DNA of 52,822 bases from Legionella genomosp. 1 (GTDB lineage: Bacteria; Pseudomonadota; Gammaproteobacteria; Legionellales; Legionellaceae). The first letter of the stretch is position 1, and each line of letters begins with the position of its first letter. The notes beneath the pieces were generated by a model that saw only the letters and a program-made list of their open reading frames with translations, was not told where the DNA came from and did no database searches. This document shows positions 1 to 9,277 of the stretch, one piece after another. Position numbers and translations under genes: made by a program. Where the stretch lies: assembly GCA_945878975.1 (NCBI GenBank), contig CAMCUM010000017.1:1-52822 (forward strand), given 5' to 3'.

Positions 1-378
1 ATTTATTGTTGGGTTATTGCCTGTTCGGCAATCAAAAAGAAAAAACATGTTGATTATCACGCTAATTCGTCTAAAAAATTTAATGTCCTTTCGGCGATTA
101 AGTTAGGTAAACGAATTTATAAGAAAATTAAAAATTTCTCCATATACCATTTTAGAGTCGCCTTCAGCTATTGGATAAAATTAATTAATGGCAATTTGTT
201 ATATGGAGAAATTTTGTGACGATCTCTCAGATCCCGAACGAAGCGAGGGATCTCCCTGCAGACGTCGGGAGTTACAAGACATTTTACAGTACCATAAATT
301 AATCATTTGATAACCCTCGCATTGCCTTTATCAAAAAAACAAACTAAACTAATCAAACCTAGTTTAAAAAGGAATGTT
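1..378. other. Intergenic region with palindromes, no gene
   Basis: I see no convincing coding sequence before the antitoxin start at 379. The stretch is AT-rich and holds a large inverted repeat (131-215) and a short hairpin, with AGATCCC at 229-235 pairing with GGGATCT at 247-253. An upstream TTG at 307 is in frame with the antitoxin, but it adds 24 residues unlike the family and has no ribosome-binding site. Confidence 0.6.
131..215. repeat. Inverted repeat with 16-bp perfect arms
   Basis: The arm AAAATTTCTCCATATA at 131-146 is exactly complementary to 200-215, with a 53-nt spacer that itself contains weakly complementary AT-rich segments. This is the size and style of the other palindromic elements in the window. 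No transposase is nearby. Confidence 0.7.
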
Positions 379-618
379 ATGCATATTGTTAATATTCACG
401 AAGCCAAAACACATTTGTCAAAATTAATTGATGAAGCGGTAAAAGGTGAATCATTTATCATTGCCAAAGCTGGAAAACCTTTGGTAAAGGTCACTCGCTT
501 AGATTTACCTACCAAAACCCGTCGTACGGGTTTTATGTCAGGCTGTATCAAAGTACCGGATGACTTTGATAGGATGGGTAGCGCCGAAATAGATGCATTG
601 TTTCATGGTGAAAAATGA
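379..618 (+). CDS. Phd/YefM-type antitoxin of a VapBC-like pair
   Basis: A 79-residue protein starting MHIVNIHEAKTHLSKLIDEA, the signature N-terminus of Phd/YefM antitoxins, which bind DNA as dimers and neutralise the partner toxin through their C-terminus. The ATG at 379 is preceded by AAAAAGGAA, a good ribosome-binding site. The last 4 bp overlap the start of the PIN-domain toxin (ATGA at 615-618), the usual coupled antitoxin-toxin order. Expression is probably autorepressed by the complex, as in the family; an operator is likely upstream, where several palindromes lie, but I cannot assign one. Confidence 0.88.
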   Translation: MHIVNIHEAKTHLSKLIDEAVKGESFIIAKAGKPLVKVTRLDLPTKTRRTGFMSGCIKVPDDFDRMGSAEIDALFHGEK

Positions 619-1001
619 AATATTTATTAGATACTCATCTGTTGCTATGGATCGCGGAAGACTCTCCACATCTCTCAAAAAAAGCTAAAATTTTAATCAA
701 CGACCTAGACAACGAATTACTCTTTTCTGCAGCCAATCTATGGGAAATTTCCATAAAAAACGCACTTGGTCGAGCCGATTTTCAAATAGATGCGCGCTTA
801 TTACGCCGAAATTTTCTCGATAATGGTTACAACGAACTACCCATTACATCTGAGCATGTTGTAGCAATTGATACGTTACCACTCATTCACAAAGATCCAT
901 TTGATAGACTACTCATTACTCAATCTATGGTTGAAGGCATCACTCTTTTAACAACTGATTCTCTTGTAGCACAATACCCTGGTCCCATTCAACTAGTCTA
1001 A
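615..1001 (+). CDS. PIN-domain toxin, VapC-like ribonuclease
   Basis: A 128-residue PIN-domain protein. The N-terminal MKYLLDTHLLLW carries the first conserved Asp, ANLWEISIK the conserved Glu, and DPFDRLLITQS the later acidic residues of the Mg-dependent active site; LLTTDS near the end fits the last PIN motif. PIN toxins of this class cleave RNA, often tRNA or rRNA, and are held inactive by the antitoxin encoded immediately upstream with a 4-bp overlap. Length is normal and no motif is broken, so the pair looks functional. The RNA target cannot be predicted. Confidence 0.9.
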   Translation: MKYLLDTHLLLWIAEDSPHLSKKAKILINDLDNELLFSAANLWEISIKNALGRADFQIDARLLRRNFLDNGYNELPITSEHVVAIDTLPLIHKDPFDRLLITQSMVEGITLLTTDSLVAQYPGPIQLV

Positions 1002-1015
1002 TGAAGTACCTTAAA

Positions 1016-1125
1016 GGTATATACTTGTCACTAGGGTCTGTTGACAATTCATCTCACGAAGCGGGACGTAGGGTTTTGAATTGCCAACAATCACTAATGA
1101 GTTTTCGTTAGTGACAAGTATATCC
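1016..1125. repeat. Nested palindromic element abutting the enhC stop codon
   Basis: Outer arms GGTATATACTTGTCACTA (1016-1033) and TAGTGACAAGTATATCC (1109-1125) are complementary apart from one missing base. Inside lie second arms GTTGACAATTCA (1040-1051) and TGAATTGCCAAC (1077-1088), with one mismatch. The outer end coincides with the first base of the enhC stop codon (minus strand, 1125-1127). The outer arm recurs at 47872-48033 and at 37101-37120; the inner arm recurs at 46874-46945. It looks like a MITE-like or REP-like element containing a second one. Confidence 0.75.
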
Positions 1126-4100
1126 TAAGTCACAGGAATCGATTCAACATAACTCAATTTGCTTTGTGACTGTGCTGACAACAGGCGTAATAATTGCGCT
1201 GCGTCGTGGTGACCACTATTCTGCGCTTTTATCAGCCAATTTTTAGCTTCTTGCGGCGAACAACCTTTTCCTACGTTGGATAAACATACTTTTGCCAATT
1301 GATATTGCGCTTCAGGATAATTTTGTTGCGCTAATCGTGAATAATATTCTGCGGATTTAGAAAGATCGCGTGTCACACCTGATCCTGATTGATACAAACG
1401 TGCCAAAGCTAATATCGCCATGCCTTGCCCTTGCTGTGCAGCAACTTGATAGTAGTTGAGCGCATCTGTAATAGAAGCATGTGGTGACAACCCTTTTTCA
1501 GATAACCAACCTAATTGATAGATAGCATCTGGATCGTGTCGATCAGCTGCCAAATTCAACCAAGTGAGGGCTTGTTTGATGTTATGTTCCTGCACATAGA
1601 TATTACCCAAAGATACCATGGCTTTGACCACTTTTTGCTGCGCGGCTTGCTGATAAAACGTTTGTGCTTTGTCTATATCTACCGCCTGGTTCTTACCTTT
1701 TTCATAGATCAACGCCAAATCATACTCTGCAATAGGATCGCCCATATCAGCAGCTTGTTGATAGTTATTGAAGGCATGTTGATAATCGTCATTAATCGCT
1801 TCGTCAATGTACCCAGCTGCTGTGGCAGCTGGTGCATAACTTGCTTTCACTGTCGCATACCATTGTTGTGCCATAGCGTAGTTAGGACTATTGTCAATCT
1901 TGCCAAATTGATACAGCCGCCCTAATAAATATTGCGCTTGACCTGGCTTTTGTTGTCCAGCAGCGGTATACCATGCAACTGCTTGCTTATAATCCTGCGG
2001 CACGCCCAATCCTTGCTCGTACAAATAGCCTAATTTCAATTGTGCGGATTGCATCCCCTGCTGTGCGAGTTGCTCATACAAGAAACGCGCTAATTTTAAT
2101 TGCTCAGGAGTACTATCTTTCGACATGTAATAATCAGCCAACGTTACCCCTGCATTACCCAACCCCAAGGCTGCAGCCTGCGTTAAATAAGGTAAAAAAT
2201 CTTCCTTTTGCTGTTTTTTTAGCACAGCAAGATTAAAATCCGCAGGAGCAAAATTTTTGCTCGCAGCAAATTGCAAATAATCCATGGCTTTTTCAATATT
2301 TTTTGCAGTACCGTCCCCTTGTGCCATATAGGTTCCCAAAATAAAGGCACTCATAGGATTCGCCACAGCTTGTTCATACCAATACATGGCACGTTCTCGG
2401 TTAGCCTGGGTCGCAATACCACGATCATACATAACGCCTAATAAAAAGGAGGCCTCCACAGAACCTGAATTAGCAGCCTGCTGAATCGTTGCGAAAGCCT
2501 GGGCTTGTTTCAATTCATCCACATCACTCGCATCATAAAACGCCAGTGGCAGATGCGCGCTCTCTACACCAAAATCAGCAGCACCTTGCAATAAGCGTTT
2601 GATCAGCTTATGTTTGTTTTCTAAATCAGCCGTCGTTATATTTTTCGAGGGTTGACGCAACAACATTTCAGCCAAGTGCTGCTGTGCCAAACCATAATGA
2701 TTGCTGGCAGATAATTGATACATAGCAAACGATTGCTCCTTGTCTGCAGGGATCAGCTTCCGACCATCTTTATCTTGATACCCATTCTCGTAGATACGCG
2801 CTACAACATACTGAGCATAATAATTGCCTTTGAACGCAGCATCCAATAACCAATCCATACCAACGCTAGGATCAGCATCCACACCCAAGCCTTGCAAATA
2901 GATCAAGCCCAAATGATATTCCGATGGTAAATCATTTTGTGCAGCCGCCATATGATAAAACTTAATAGCCAATTCCATAGATTGCGGCACACCCACGCCT
3001 TGCTGATACATTTGTGCCACATCAAATTGTGCCGTACTATCTCCTAACTCCGCTTGATTCAACAAACGCTTAAACGTTTCTGAGTAATCTATAGACCTAT
3101 CGCGCGCAGCCGCTTGGGTTAAATAATCATAACCATCACGTCGTGCTTCTAATAATTGATGGGTTGTAGTGACGGTTTCTCCAGCTGTACTAGCGGGATC
3201 GTTGGTGGAAATGGTGTATTGCGGAAAACTCAAATCGCCCGCTGAACTCAGCGCTTGATCACTCATCATAGCGCCATAGTACTGATGAATCGGAATATCG
3301 TTGGGTAACAGCATTTGAAATTGTGGCTGATAAATATCTTGGCGTGTCACAGAAGGAAGCTGTGGTGCTTGATTATAAATATTATCCTGCAAAGCATTTT
3401 GATCATGCCAGGTTTTATGAATGTCGAATAATTGATAATTTGTGTCTGCCAAGCTCCGAGCTTTCCCTCGCGTTAGCCATATGGCCATCTGTTGCTGTGC
3501 ATACTCTGGTGAAGCTGTCTGTGTATTGGTATCCTTGTGGTCTGCCGCTTTCTGATACCAAATTTTTGCATCTGGCTCGTTCCCTTGTTCAGACTGAAAA
3601 CGGCCCATTTGATTATAAGCAGGCACATACTCCTGTGCCACAGCATCTTCCAGTAATAGTCCCGCTTGTTCTTTGCTTTTTGCGACCAAATCCCCTTTGA
3701 GATACAAATCAGCTAACATAAGCTCAGCTTCAGGATCATGCCCAGCTACTGCTTTATTCAACCAAACCAAGCCCATTTTTCGACTGGCAGTTTGGTTCGA
3801 TTTTAAAAAATCCGCTGCCAACATTTGTTGTGCAATGCTTTGATTGCCGCGTGCTGCAGCAAGATAATACTCACGTGCTGCGTCCGCTTTTTTTTCTGTT
3901 CCCACACCAAATAAATAAGCACCTGCACAATACATCTGTGCCGCAACATCATTAGACTTGGCCGCCTTTTTAAACCAAAACAGTGCTTGTTGTGGATTGT
4001 TTTTTTGAAATAATTCTATCTTTGCTAATAATAATAGTGCAGGCAAAGAGCCTTTATCCGCTGCTCTTTGAAACGACTGGTAAGCCAAAGTAGCGGATCT

Positions 4101-4289
4101 TAAGACACCATAACCATACAAATACATCCGTCCCATGAAATATTCTTCAACGGCACTAAGATTAGGCTTCGTCTTCAACAAAGTGGCAGCTTGCTTATAA
4201 TCTGCTTGATAATAGGCCTCTAGTCCCGTCATAGCGCAAACTTGTGTCGTAACCGCCAAACAACAAACCCATGAGAGCACTGCTTTCAT
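1125..4289 (-). CDS. enhC: EnhC-like exported Sel1-repeat protein
   Basis: A 1054-residue protein with an N-terminal signal peptide (hydrophobic core about residues 4-18, likely cleavage after the Ala near residue 19) followed by many Sel1/TPR-like repeats of roughly 36 residues. Clear units include YFMGRMYLYGYG near residue 50, AQFDVAQMYQQGVG, SEYHLGLIYLQGLG, AQLKLGYLYEQGLG and AEYDLALIYEKG; a stretch around residues 270-390 is not repetitive. In Legionella, EnhC is a periplasmic Sel1 protein of about 1200 residues that promotes intracellular growth and restrains the lytic transglycosylase Slt. Here it follows enhA and enhB on the same strand, 18 bp after enhB, with an AGGAG site before the ATG. 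The assignment rests mainly on this operon; Sel1 repeats alone are not specific. Confidence 0.85.
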   Translation of the reverse strand: MKAVLSWVCCLAVTTQVCAMTGLEAYYQADYKQAATLLKTKPNLSAVEEYFMGRMYLYGYGVLRSATLAYQSFQRAADKGSLPALLLLAKIELFQKNNPQQALFWFKKAAKSNDVAAQMYCAGAYLFGVGTEKKADAAREYYLAAARGNQSIAQQMLAADFLKSNQTASRKMGLVWLNKAVAGHDPEAELMLADLYLKGDLVAKSKEQAGLLLEDAVAQEYVPAYNQMGRFQSEQGNEPDAKIWYQKAADHKDTNTQTASPEYAQQQMAIWLTRGKARSLADTNYQLFDIHKTWHDQNALQDNIYNQAPQLPSVTRQDIYQPQFQMLLPNDIPIHQYYGAMMSDQALSSAGDLSFPQYTISTNDPASTAGETVTTTHQLLEARRDGYDYLTQAAARDRSIDYSETFKRLLNQAELGDSTAQFDVAQMYQQGVGVPQSMELAIKFYHMAAAQNDLPSEYHLGLIYLQGLGVDADPSVGMDWLLDAAFKGNYYAQYVVARIYENGYQDKDGRKLIPADKEQSFAMYQLSASNHYGLAQQHLAEMLLRQPSKNITTADLENKHKLIKRLLQGAADFGVESAHLPLAFYDASDVDELKQAQAFATIQQAANSGSVEASFLLGVMYDRGIATQANRERAMYWYEQAVANPMSAFILGTYMAQGDGTAKNIEKAMDYLQFAASKNFAPADFNLAVLKKQQKEDFLPYLTQAAALGLGNAGVTLADYYMSKDSTPEQLKLARFLYEQLAQQGMQSAQLKLGYLYEQGLGVPQDYKQAVAWYTAAGQQKPGQAQYLLGRLYQFGKIDNSPNYAMAQQWYATVKASYAPAATAAGYIDEAINDDYQHAFNNYQQAADMGDPIAEYDLALIYEKGKNQAVDIDKAQTFYQQAAQQKVVKAMVSLGNIYVQEHNIKQALTWLNLAADRHDPDAIYQLGWLSEKGLSPHASITDALNYYQVAAQQGQGMAILALARLYQSGSGVTRDLSKSAEYYSRLAQQNYPEAQYQLAKVCLSNVGKGCSPQEAKNWLIKAQNSGHHDAAQLLRLLSAQSQSKLSYVESIPVT

Positions 4290-4307
4290 TGACCGCTCCT
4301 ATGAAAA

Positions 4308-4868
4308 TTATCGAGGAATAATGCCATAACGTACCACTTGCCCAACCGCAACGCCTCTCACCGCGCTATCACCTATCCAAAAATTACCGCGATTATTCAT
4401 GCCAAATTTCACACGCACATACTCACACACTTTTAGACTATCCTGGCAATTGATTACTTTACCATACCTGGTTTTACCTGGATTCACACTACATATAAAT
4501 CTAAGTTCTTTTTGATTCGTCGCCAGCACTGCCCACTGTTGCGGCAAAATTCTATGATTCAAATAGGTACTACGTGTACTATCATCATGTAGCATCTGAT
4601 TCAAAAAAAGTGGCTGATTTGTTCGATTATACAAAAAAAACAATGCTTGCCCGCCTTGCTCTTGTCCCATTTCATTGGGATCAGACACATGCACCAAATT
4701 CACAATATTCAAAAAATAATCATACCCGGTATCACGGCACCCCAATGGATACTTGGAAGGATCACGATATTGCGATTCCAAGTCCTCCGCACTCGTGCGC
4801 GACCAAGCCATCGTTACCCAAGCTAGTAGGACACATAAGACACTAAACAGAACACGTCGCTTCACCAT
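4308..4868 (-). CDS. enhB: EnhB-like exported protein
   Basis: A 186-residue protein with a signal peptide (hydrophobic residues about 6-22, then a Ser/Thr-rich cleavage region) and no recognisable enzyme domain. Its four mature-region cysteines suggest disulfides in the periplasm. Position and size match enhB, the middle gene of the Legionella enhanced-entry operon, whose biochemical role is not settled. It overlaps enhA by 7 bp and precedes enhC by 18 bp, so the three are probably one transcript. The call rests on context plus overall resemblance; the protein alone would be called hypothetical. Confidence 0.75.
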   Translation of the reverse strand: MVKRRVLFSVLCVLLAWVTMAWSRTSAEDLESQYRDPSKYPLGCRDTGYDYFLNIVNLVHVSDPNEMGQEQGGQALFFLYNRTNQPLFLNQMLHDDSTRSTYLNHRILPQQWAVLATNQKELRFICSVNPGKTRYGKVINCQDSLKVCEYVRVKFGMNNRGNFWIGDSAVRGVAVGQVVRYGIIPR

Positions 4869-5671
4869 ACACTCCTAGTGAAAGTTGAGGGCGCACTCAC
4901 CGGGCGCACGACAACTTTGGTACCCATATGTTGATTCGCATCGGCAGAAGTCTCAACAAAATTCAAATTCAGCCATTTTGCGTCCTCAGTAAATAGGCGC
5001 ACACACCCGTGCGAAGCACGAAATCCAGGCATGTCATCCGCACCATGTAAAGCAAATCCCTTATGGAAATACATACAGTATGGCATTTTTGCCCCGCCAC
5101 GCCCAATTGGAAAAACATCCGACTTACAATGGGAGTCCTCTTTGGAAAACACACGGTATACCCCGATTAATGTCCGACAAGAGCTAGCACTATCAGAACA
5201 TTTATCACGACCCGAAGCAATAGGTCCCCATTTTACTAACTGCCCTTCTTCATCGTAGGCTGCCCAAGCCAATTTGTCTTGATCAATAATAATTTGACGT
5301 TCTGTATCAGCTATATTATGTGGAAAAGGTGCCAATTCAAGCAACGTAGCGGTCGCTAAGAGCTTAGGGACCACCACGATTTGGCCCAATGTCAATCGAT
5401 TATAAGTACGGTTCACTCGTTGGACCAAATCTCGCTCCCTTTCGTCTGGAAACATTTTTTCCCAAGTATCACCACGCTTCACGGTGATGCACGTATAATC
5501 AGGATACGTACACAAAATTGGCCCGTAATAAATCGGATCCAACGTCCCTGGCTTATAAGACAATGCCGTGACTGGCGCTGCATAAGCCAACGCAGAATTC
5601 AAAAAAACCGCAACACTTACCCCCAAATACCAACGCGATTGCCGGCATAATCTGGTGAAAGTTTGCATCAT
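4862..5671 (-). CDS. enhA: EnhA-like L,D-transpeptidase with LysM-like segment
   Basis: An exported protein of about 269 residues. After the signal peptide comes a LysM-like segment (ITVKRGDTWEKMFPDERERD, then LGQIVVVPK) that should bind peptidoglycan, then a YkuD domain with the catalytic signature HGADDMPGFRASHGCVRLF, including the conserved His and SHGCVR Cys. YkuD enzymes make 3-3 crosslinks in peptidoglycan or attach proteins to it. In Legionella, enhA heads the enhABC entry locus, as here. The in-frame TTG at 5683 overlaps the ribosome-binding site (TTGAGGAATG), so I place the start at the ATG at 5671; the next ATG at 5668 is equally possible. Confidence 0.88.
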   Translation of the reverse strand: MMQTFTRLCRQSRWYLGVSVAVFLNSALAYAAPVTALSYKPGTLDPIYYGPILCTYPDYTCITVKRGDTWEKMFPDERERDLVQRVNRTYNRLTLGQIVVVPKLLATATLLELAPFPHNIADTERQIIIDQDKLAWAAYDEEGQLVKWGPIASGRDKCSDSASSCRTLIGVYRVFSKEDSHCKSDVFPIGRGGAKMPYCMYFHKGFALHGADDMPGFRASHGCVRLFTEDAKWLNLNFVETSADANQHMGTKVVVRPVSAPSTFTRSVW

Positions 5672-5784
5672 ATCATTCCTCAAAATATTATATGAACCTC
5701 TTAATGTCTACTTCGGCTGATGCTAAAAAAAGTTTAGGAAAAAAATGATAAAGCGATTAAATTGCAGATTAAAAAGACATGTAG

Positions 5785-5817
5785 CCTTGATGTAGCGCAG
5801 CGCAATCAAGGTTTTTT
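5785..5817 (+). repeat. REP-like hairpin followed by a T-run
   Basis: CCTTGAT (5785-5791) pairs with ATCAAGG (5805-5811), with a loop containing GTAGCGCAGCGCA, followed on the plus strand by TTTTTT. It has the form of a rho-independent terminator for rightward transcription, yet both flanking genes (enhA, uvrC) run leftward. The loop core resembles GCGTAGCG at 13200, typical of dispersed gammaproteobacterial repeats, so a repeat is the safer call. Confidence 0.6.
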
Positions 5818-5872
5818 CAATTAAAAAATCTCAAAACCTTAGAGAAGAAAAGATATGGAGGAATAGCTCGTT

Positions 5873-7708
5873 TTATCCATGCAAATAAGCATAGATCTTC
5901 TTCGCCAAATCCTGACTAATGCCGCGGACTTTCATGAGTTCATCGATAGGCGCTCTGCGTAATTCACGCATACCGCCAAAGCGCTGTAATAATGCTTTGC
6001 GCCGTTTCGGACCGATGCCTTCAATCGATTCTAGCGTACTGCTTAAGCTAGACTTATCTCTTTTGTTACGATGCGCTTGAATGGCAAAACGATGCGCTTC
6101 ATCGCGAATAAATTGAATCAAATGACGTACTGGAGAATGCTCCGGCAAGATCTCATCATTCGGCTGATCACTCGCAAAAATAAACGTTTCCCATCCCGAT
6201 TTGCGCGTGCGCCCTTTGGCCACGCCTAAAATCGCAATATGGTCCTGGATCCCAAGTGTCGCCAACACACGACGTGCAATATTCACTTGGCCTTGTCCAC
6301 CATCCACTATCAATAAATCGGGTAAATCCTGCTCCATTTTTTGATAACGGCGCAGCAATACCTGCTCCATTGCAGCGTAGTCATCATTCGCCGCCACATC
6401 TTGAATATTAAACCGTCGGTAGGCACGTTTGACAGGTCCCTGCTCATCAAACACCACACAAGATGCCACCGTTGCATCTCCCTGAAAATGACTAATATCA
6501 AAGCACTCCATTCTGCGGATCCCTTGTGGCAAGTGCAGCCATTGCGCTAACGCAACCATGCGGGCCTGCATCGTCGCTTGTGAACTCGTATGCTTACTCA
6601 CAGCCAACTGTAAGTTTTGTAAGGCAAAGTCCAACCAACGCTTTACCAAACCACGCTGTGCCACTTTGATTTGGCATCGTTTTCCACGCAAGGATGTCAA
6701 TGCCGATTGTAATAGTTCTTTTTCTTGAATGACACGATCCGTGAGCACCATTTTGGGAATACGATCAGGGGTATCAAAATAAATTTGGGCTAAAAAAGCA
6801 TGAAATACGCGTTGCCACAAGACTTCCTCATTTTGGTCATTTTCCAAGTTTTCTGCTGGGACCGCTGGGAAATAATGATCACTAGCCACGACCTCTCCAC
6901 GCCTGATTTGCGTCAATTGCACACAAGAAAAGCCGGAATGCGCTTCTAATACAATGATATCCACATCACCACTGGCCTGGACCATTGCCTGCTCTTCTTG
7001 GACCACACGCAAATGTTTGATTTGATCACGTAAAATGGCCGCCTCTTCATAAGCCAAGTTCTCCACCGCTATTTGCATACGCTCAGACAAATCATCTAAA
7101 ATTTGTTGACTCTTACCCTGCAAAAATCGTTTCGCATCTAAAATAGATTGCTGATACGGTTGAGGCCCCATCAAATGCACACAAGGGGCACTACACCTTT
7201 TGATTTGATATTGTAAACAAGGTCTAGATCGCGTATTAAAATACAAATCACTACAATTGCGGATCTTGAATAATTTCTGAATCAAATTCAGCGTCTTATG
7301 AACAGCTGCGGTACTAGGATACGGCCCAAAATAATGACTAGAATTAGGCTTCTTTTTTCTTCTAACCAACCCAATACTTGGAAAAAACGGATGTTCAGAG
7401 AGATAAATGAAAGGATACGTTTTGTCATCACGCATCAAAATATTATATTTTGGCTGAAATAATTTGATCCAGGAGTTTTCGAGAATCAAAGCTTCCATTT
7501 CTGAGCGTGTGACAGTTACGTCAAAACTCGCAATTTGACTGATCAAAGAACGATTTTTAGTACTTTGCGCTGACCGACTAAAATAACTCGACACTCTTTT
7601 TTTCAAATTCAGCGCTTTGCCTACATATAAGACGTCGCCTTGAACATCCAGCATTTTATAAACACCGGGTTGCGTAGGTAAGGTGGACAACGATTGCTTA
7701 ATAGACAC
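5873..7708 (-). CDS. uvrC: Excinuclease ABC subunit C
   Basis: The 611-residue UvrC makes both incisions around a DNA lesion in nucleotide excision repair. In order: an N-terminal GIY-YIG nuclease (PGVYKML and LYVGKALNLKKRV, about residues 14-45), a Cys-containing central part, a UVR UvrB-binding motif (YEEAAILRDQIKHLR, near residue 217), an RNase H-like endonuclease domain with MECFDISHFQG, and C-terminal helix-hairpin-helix motifs (IEGIGPKRRKALLQRFGG). It starts with GTG directly after the gacA TAA stop, with no spacer, so it is very likely translated by coupling. The gacA-uvrC pairing is conserved in gammaproteobacteria. Length is normal. Confidence 0.97.
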   Translation of the reverse strand: MSIKQSLSTLPTQPGVYKMLDVQGDVLYVGKALNLKKRVSSYFSRSAQSTKNRSLISQIASFDVTVTRSEMEALILENSWIKLFQPKYNILMRDDKTYPFIYLSEHPFFPSIGLVRRKKKPNSSHYFGPYPSTAAVHKTLNLIQKLFKIRNCSDLYFNTRSRPCLQYQIKRCSAPCVHLMGPQPYQQSILDAKRFLQGKSQQILDDLSERMQIAVENLAYEEAAILRDQIKHLRVVQEEQAMVQASGDVDIIVLEAHSGFSCVQLTQIRRGEVVASDHYFPAVPAENLENDQNEEVLWQRVFHAFLAQIYFDTPDRIPKMVLTDRVIQEKELLQSALTSLRGKRCQIKVAQRGLVKRWLDFALQNLQLAVSKHTSSQATMQARMVALAQWLHLPQGIRRMECFDISHFQGDATVASCVVFDEQGPVKRAYRRFNIQDVAANDDYAAMEQVLLRRYQKMEQDLPDLLIVDGGQGQVNIARRVLATLGIQDHIAILGVAKGRTRKSGWETFIFASDQPNDEILPEHSPVRHLIQFIRDEAHRFAIQAHRNKRDKSSLSSTLESIEGIGPKRRKALLQRFGGMRELRRAPIDELMKVRGISQDLAKKIYAYLHG

Positions 7709-8356
7709 TTACGATTCATCAGGCCGTTCAATCAGACGATGCTTCATAGCCAGATAAGTCATTTCCACATCATTTTTTACTGATAATTTCTCAAAAATTC
7801 GATATCGATAACCGTTGATCGTCTTGGTACTGAGAAATAATCTGTCTGCAATATCTTGCACCGTTACCCCACGCGTGATCATCAACATCACTTGCATTTC
7901 ACGCTCAGATAAGGCATCAAAAGGAGAATCTTGACGAGCCTGTAGACTATCAATCGCCATCTTCTGCGCTACTTCGGCACTCAGATAACGTTCTCCTTGA
8001 TATACTTTGCGAATCGCAGCCGACAAATCTTGCGAGCCTGATTCTTTGGTCAAATAACCCATGGCACCTAATTGCAATACGCGACTCGGTAGACTTTCTG
8101 TTGACAACGCAGTCACAGCAATCACTTTCACTTCTGGGTGAGATTTATGAAGGCGACGCGTCACTTCCCATCCATCAATACCTGGCATTTTCATATCTAA
8201 CAATACAACATCGGGTTTGTGCGTACGAATGAACTCCAAAGCACGCTCACCATTTTCTGCTTCCCCTACTACTTCAATATCCGGCAAATCATCTAATAAA
8301 CGACGAATACCCATTCGCACCAAAGCATGGTCATCTACAATGAGTACATTAATCAA
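7709..8356 (-). CDS. gacA: Response regulator GacA/UvrY/LetA
   Basis: A 215-residue NarL/FixJ-type regulator. The receiver domain begins INVLIVDDHALVRMGIRRLL, has the phospho-acceptor Asp in VVLLDMKMPGIDG, the T in VIAVTAL and the K in GYLTKESG; a LuxR-type helix-turn-helix follows (ALSEREMQVMLMITRG, then STKTINGYRYRIFEKLSV). In Legionella the homologue LetA, with sensor LetS, drives the switch to transmissive phase through small RNAs and CsrA. The start is the TTG at 8356, behind an AAGGAG site and giving a start equivalent to E. coli UvrY; a further in-frame TTG at 8380 lies upstream of that site. No cognate sensor is in the window. Confidence 0.93.
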   Translation of the reverse strand: MINVLIVDDHALVRMGIRRLLDDLPDIEVVGEAENGERALEFIRTHKPDVVLLDMKMPGIDGWEVTRRLHKSHPEVKVIAVTALSTESLPSRVLQLGAMGYLTKESGSQDLSAAIRKVYQGERYLSAEVAQKMAIDSLQARQDSPFDALSEREMQVMLMITRGVTVQDIADRLFLSTKTINGYRYRIFEKLSVKNDVEMTYLAMKHRLIERPDES

Positions 8357-8449
8357 ACGATACTCCTTGAATTGTATCAATCAATACAAAATATGGAACT
8401 ATGTTAACAATTCTTGGCTTATTTTACAATCGCCCTGATGGCGGTATCC

Positions 8450-9268
8450 TTAACAAGCATGAATGTGAATATTAGGATTAAAGTCCTCTACTGGAAACAA
8501 TGGTGGATATTCTTTCAGTTTTCTGGCTTGAACAAGGATCTCCTGCAAATTTTTTTGCGCCATGCCGTACAGTTGTGCAAAATCTTGAATCACAAAATAG
8601 GTCGTTTGCAATTGGTCGATCCGATACGGCGTACGCAACGCCACCAGAGGGTCGAATAAAATCCTCAGTGGCACATGACTTTCAACACAATACACGGTTT
8701 CCGTTACCGAGGATAAGATCCCACCCCCATACGCGCGCAAACCTTTGGTGGTTGTAATCAATCCAAATTCTACGGTAAACCAAAATATGCGCTGTAATAA
8801 AGGCCAATCTGCTTCAGGGTATGTTAACACCAGTTTTGCATAATTTTGGATAAAATCAGCATATGTAGGCTCGACCAACAACGGGCAATGACCAAAAATT
8901 TCATGAAAAATATCAGGCTCTTTCACATAGTCCAATTCTTCTTGAACGCGAATAAACGTTGCCGCTGGAAAACGGCGTGCTGCCAACAATTCAAAAAAAG
9001 CACGTGCAGAAATCAAAGCCGGCACGGGCACCACTTCCCATTTTGTCAATTTTGCTAAACGTTGATTAACCTCAGGCAATTGTGGAATACGTTCTTCGGT
9101 CAGTTGCAAGGCCTCTAAGCCAGCTAAATATTCATCAGCAGCACGTCCAGGCAACAGTTTTTTTTGCCGAGAAAACAATTGCTGCCATACAGAATGCTCT
9201 GCGGGCGTATACTGAATCAACCCTGAGGCATCTGGTGCGTGTGCTTGATACCGACTTTTAAATTCCAT
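8450..9268 (-). CDS. phhA: Phenylalanine-4-hydroxylase
   Basis: A 272-residue single-domain aromatic amino acid hydroxylase that turns phenylalanine into tyrosine using O2, tetrahydropterin and non-haem iron. The iron ligands are visible: HEIFGHCPLL supplies both His, and WFTVEFGLI the Glu. RFPAATFIRVQEELDYVKEPD is the diagnostic upstream block. Bacterial enzymes are about this long and lack the regulatory domain of animal ones. It starts 9 bp after bioC on the same strand. In Legionella the homologue contributes to tyrosine supply and pyomelanin; the pterin recycling enzyme phhB is not adjacent here. Confidence 0.96.
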   Translation of the reverse strand: MEFKSRYQAHAPDASGLIQYTPAEHSVWQQLFSRQKKLLPGRAADEYLAGLEALQLTEERIPQLPEVNQRLAKLTKWEVVPVPALISARAFFELLAARRFPAATFIRVQEELDYVKEPDIFHEIFGHCPLLVEPTYADFIQNYAKLVLTYPEADWPLLQRIFWFTVEFGLITTTKGLRAYGGGILSSVTETVYCVESHVPLRILFDPLVALRTPYRIDQLQTTYFVIQDFAQLYGMAQKNLQEILVQARKLKEYPPLFPVEDFNPNIHIHAC

Positions 9269-9277
9269 ATAGCACCC

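Noticed and set aside
1515..3700. Several plus-strand open frames of 87-136 residues
   Set aside because: All are antisense to the long, repetitive enhC gene and have no recognisable domain or ribosome-binding site.
5785..5817. Terminator for a plus-strand gene
   Set aside because: The hairpin plus T-run is well formed, but there is no plus-strand gene upstream; it is more simply a dispersed repeat.
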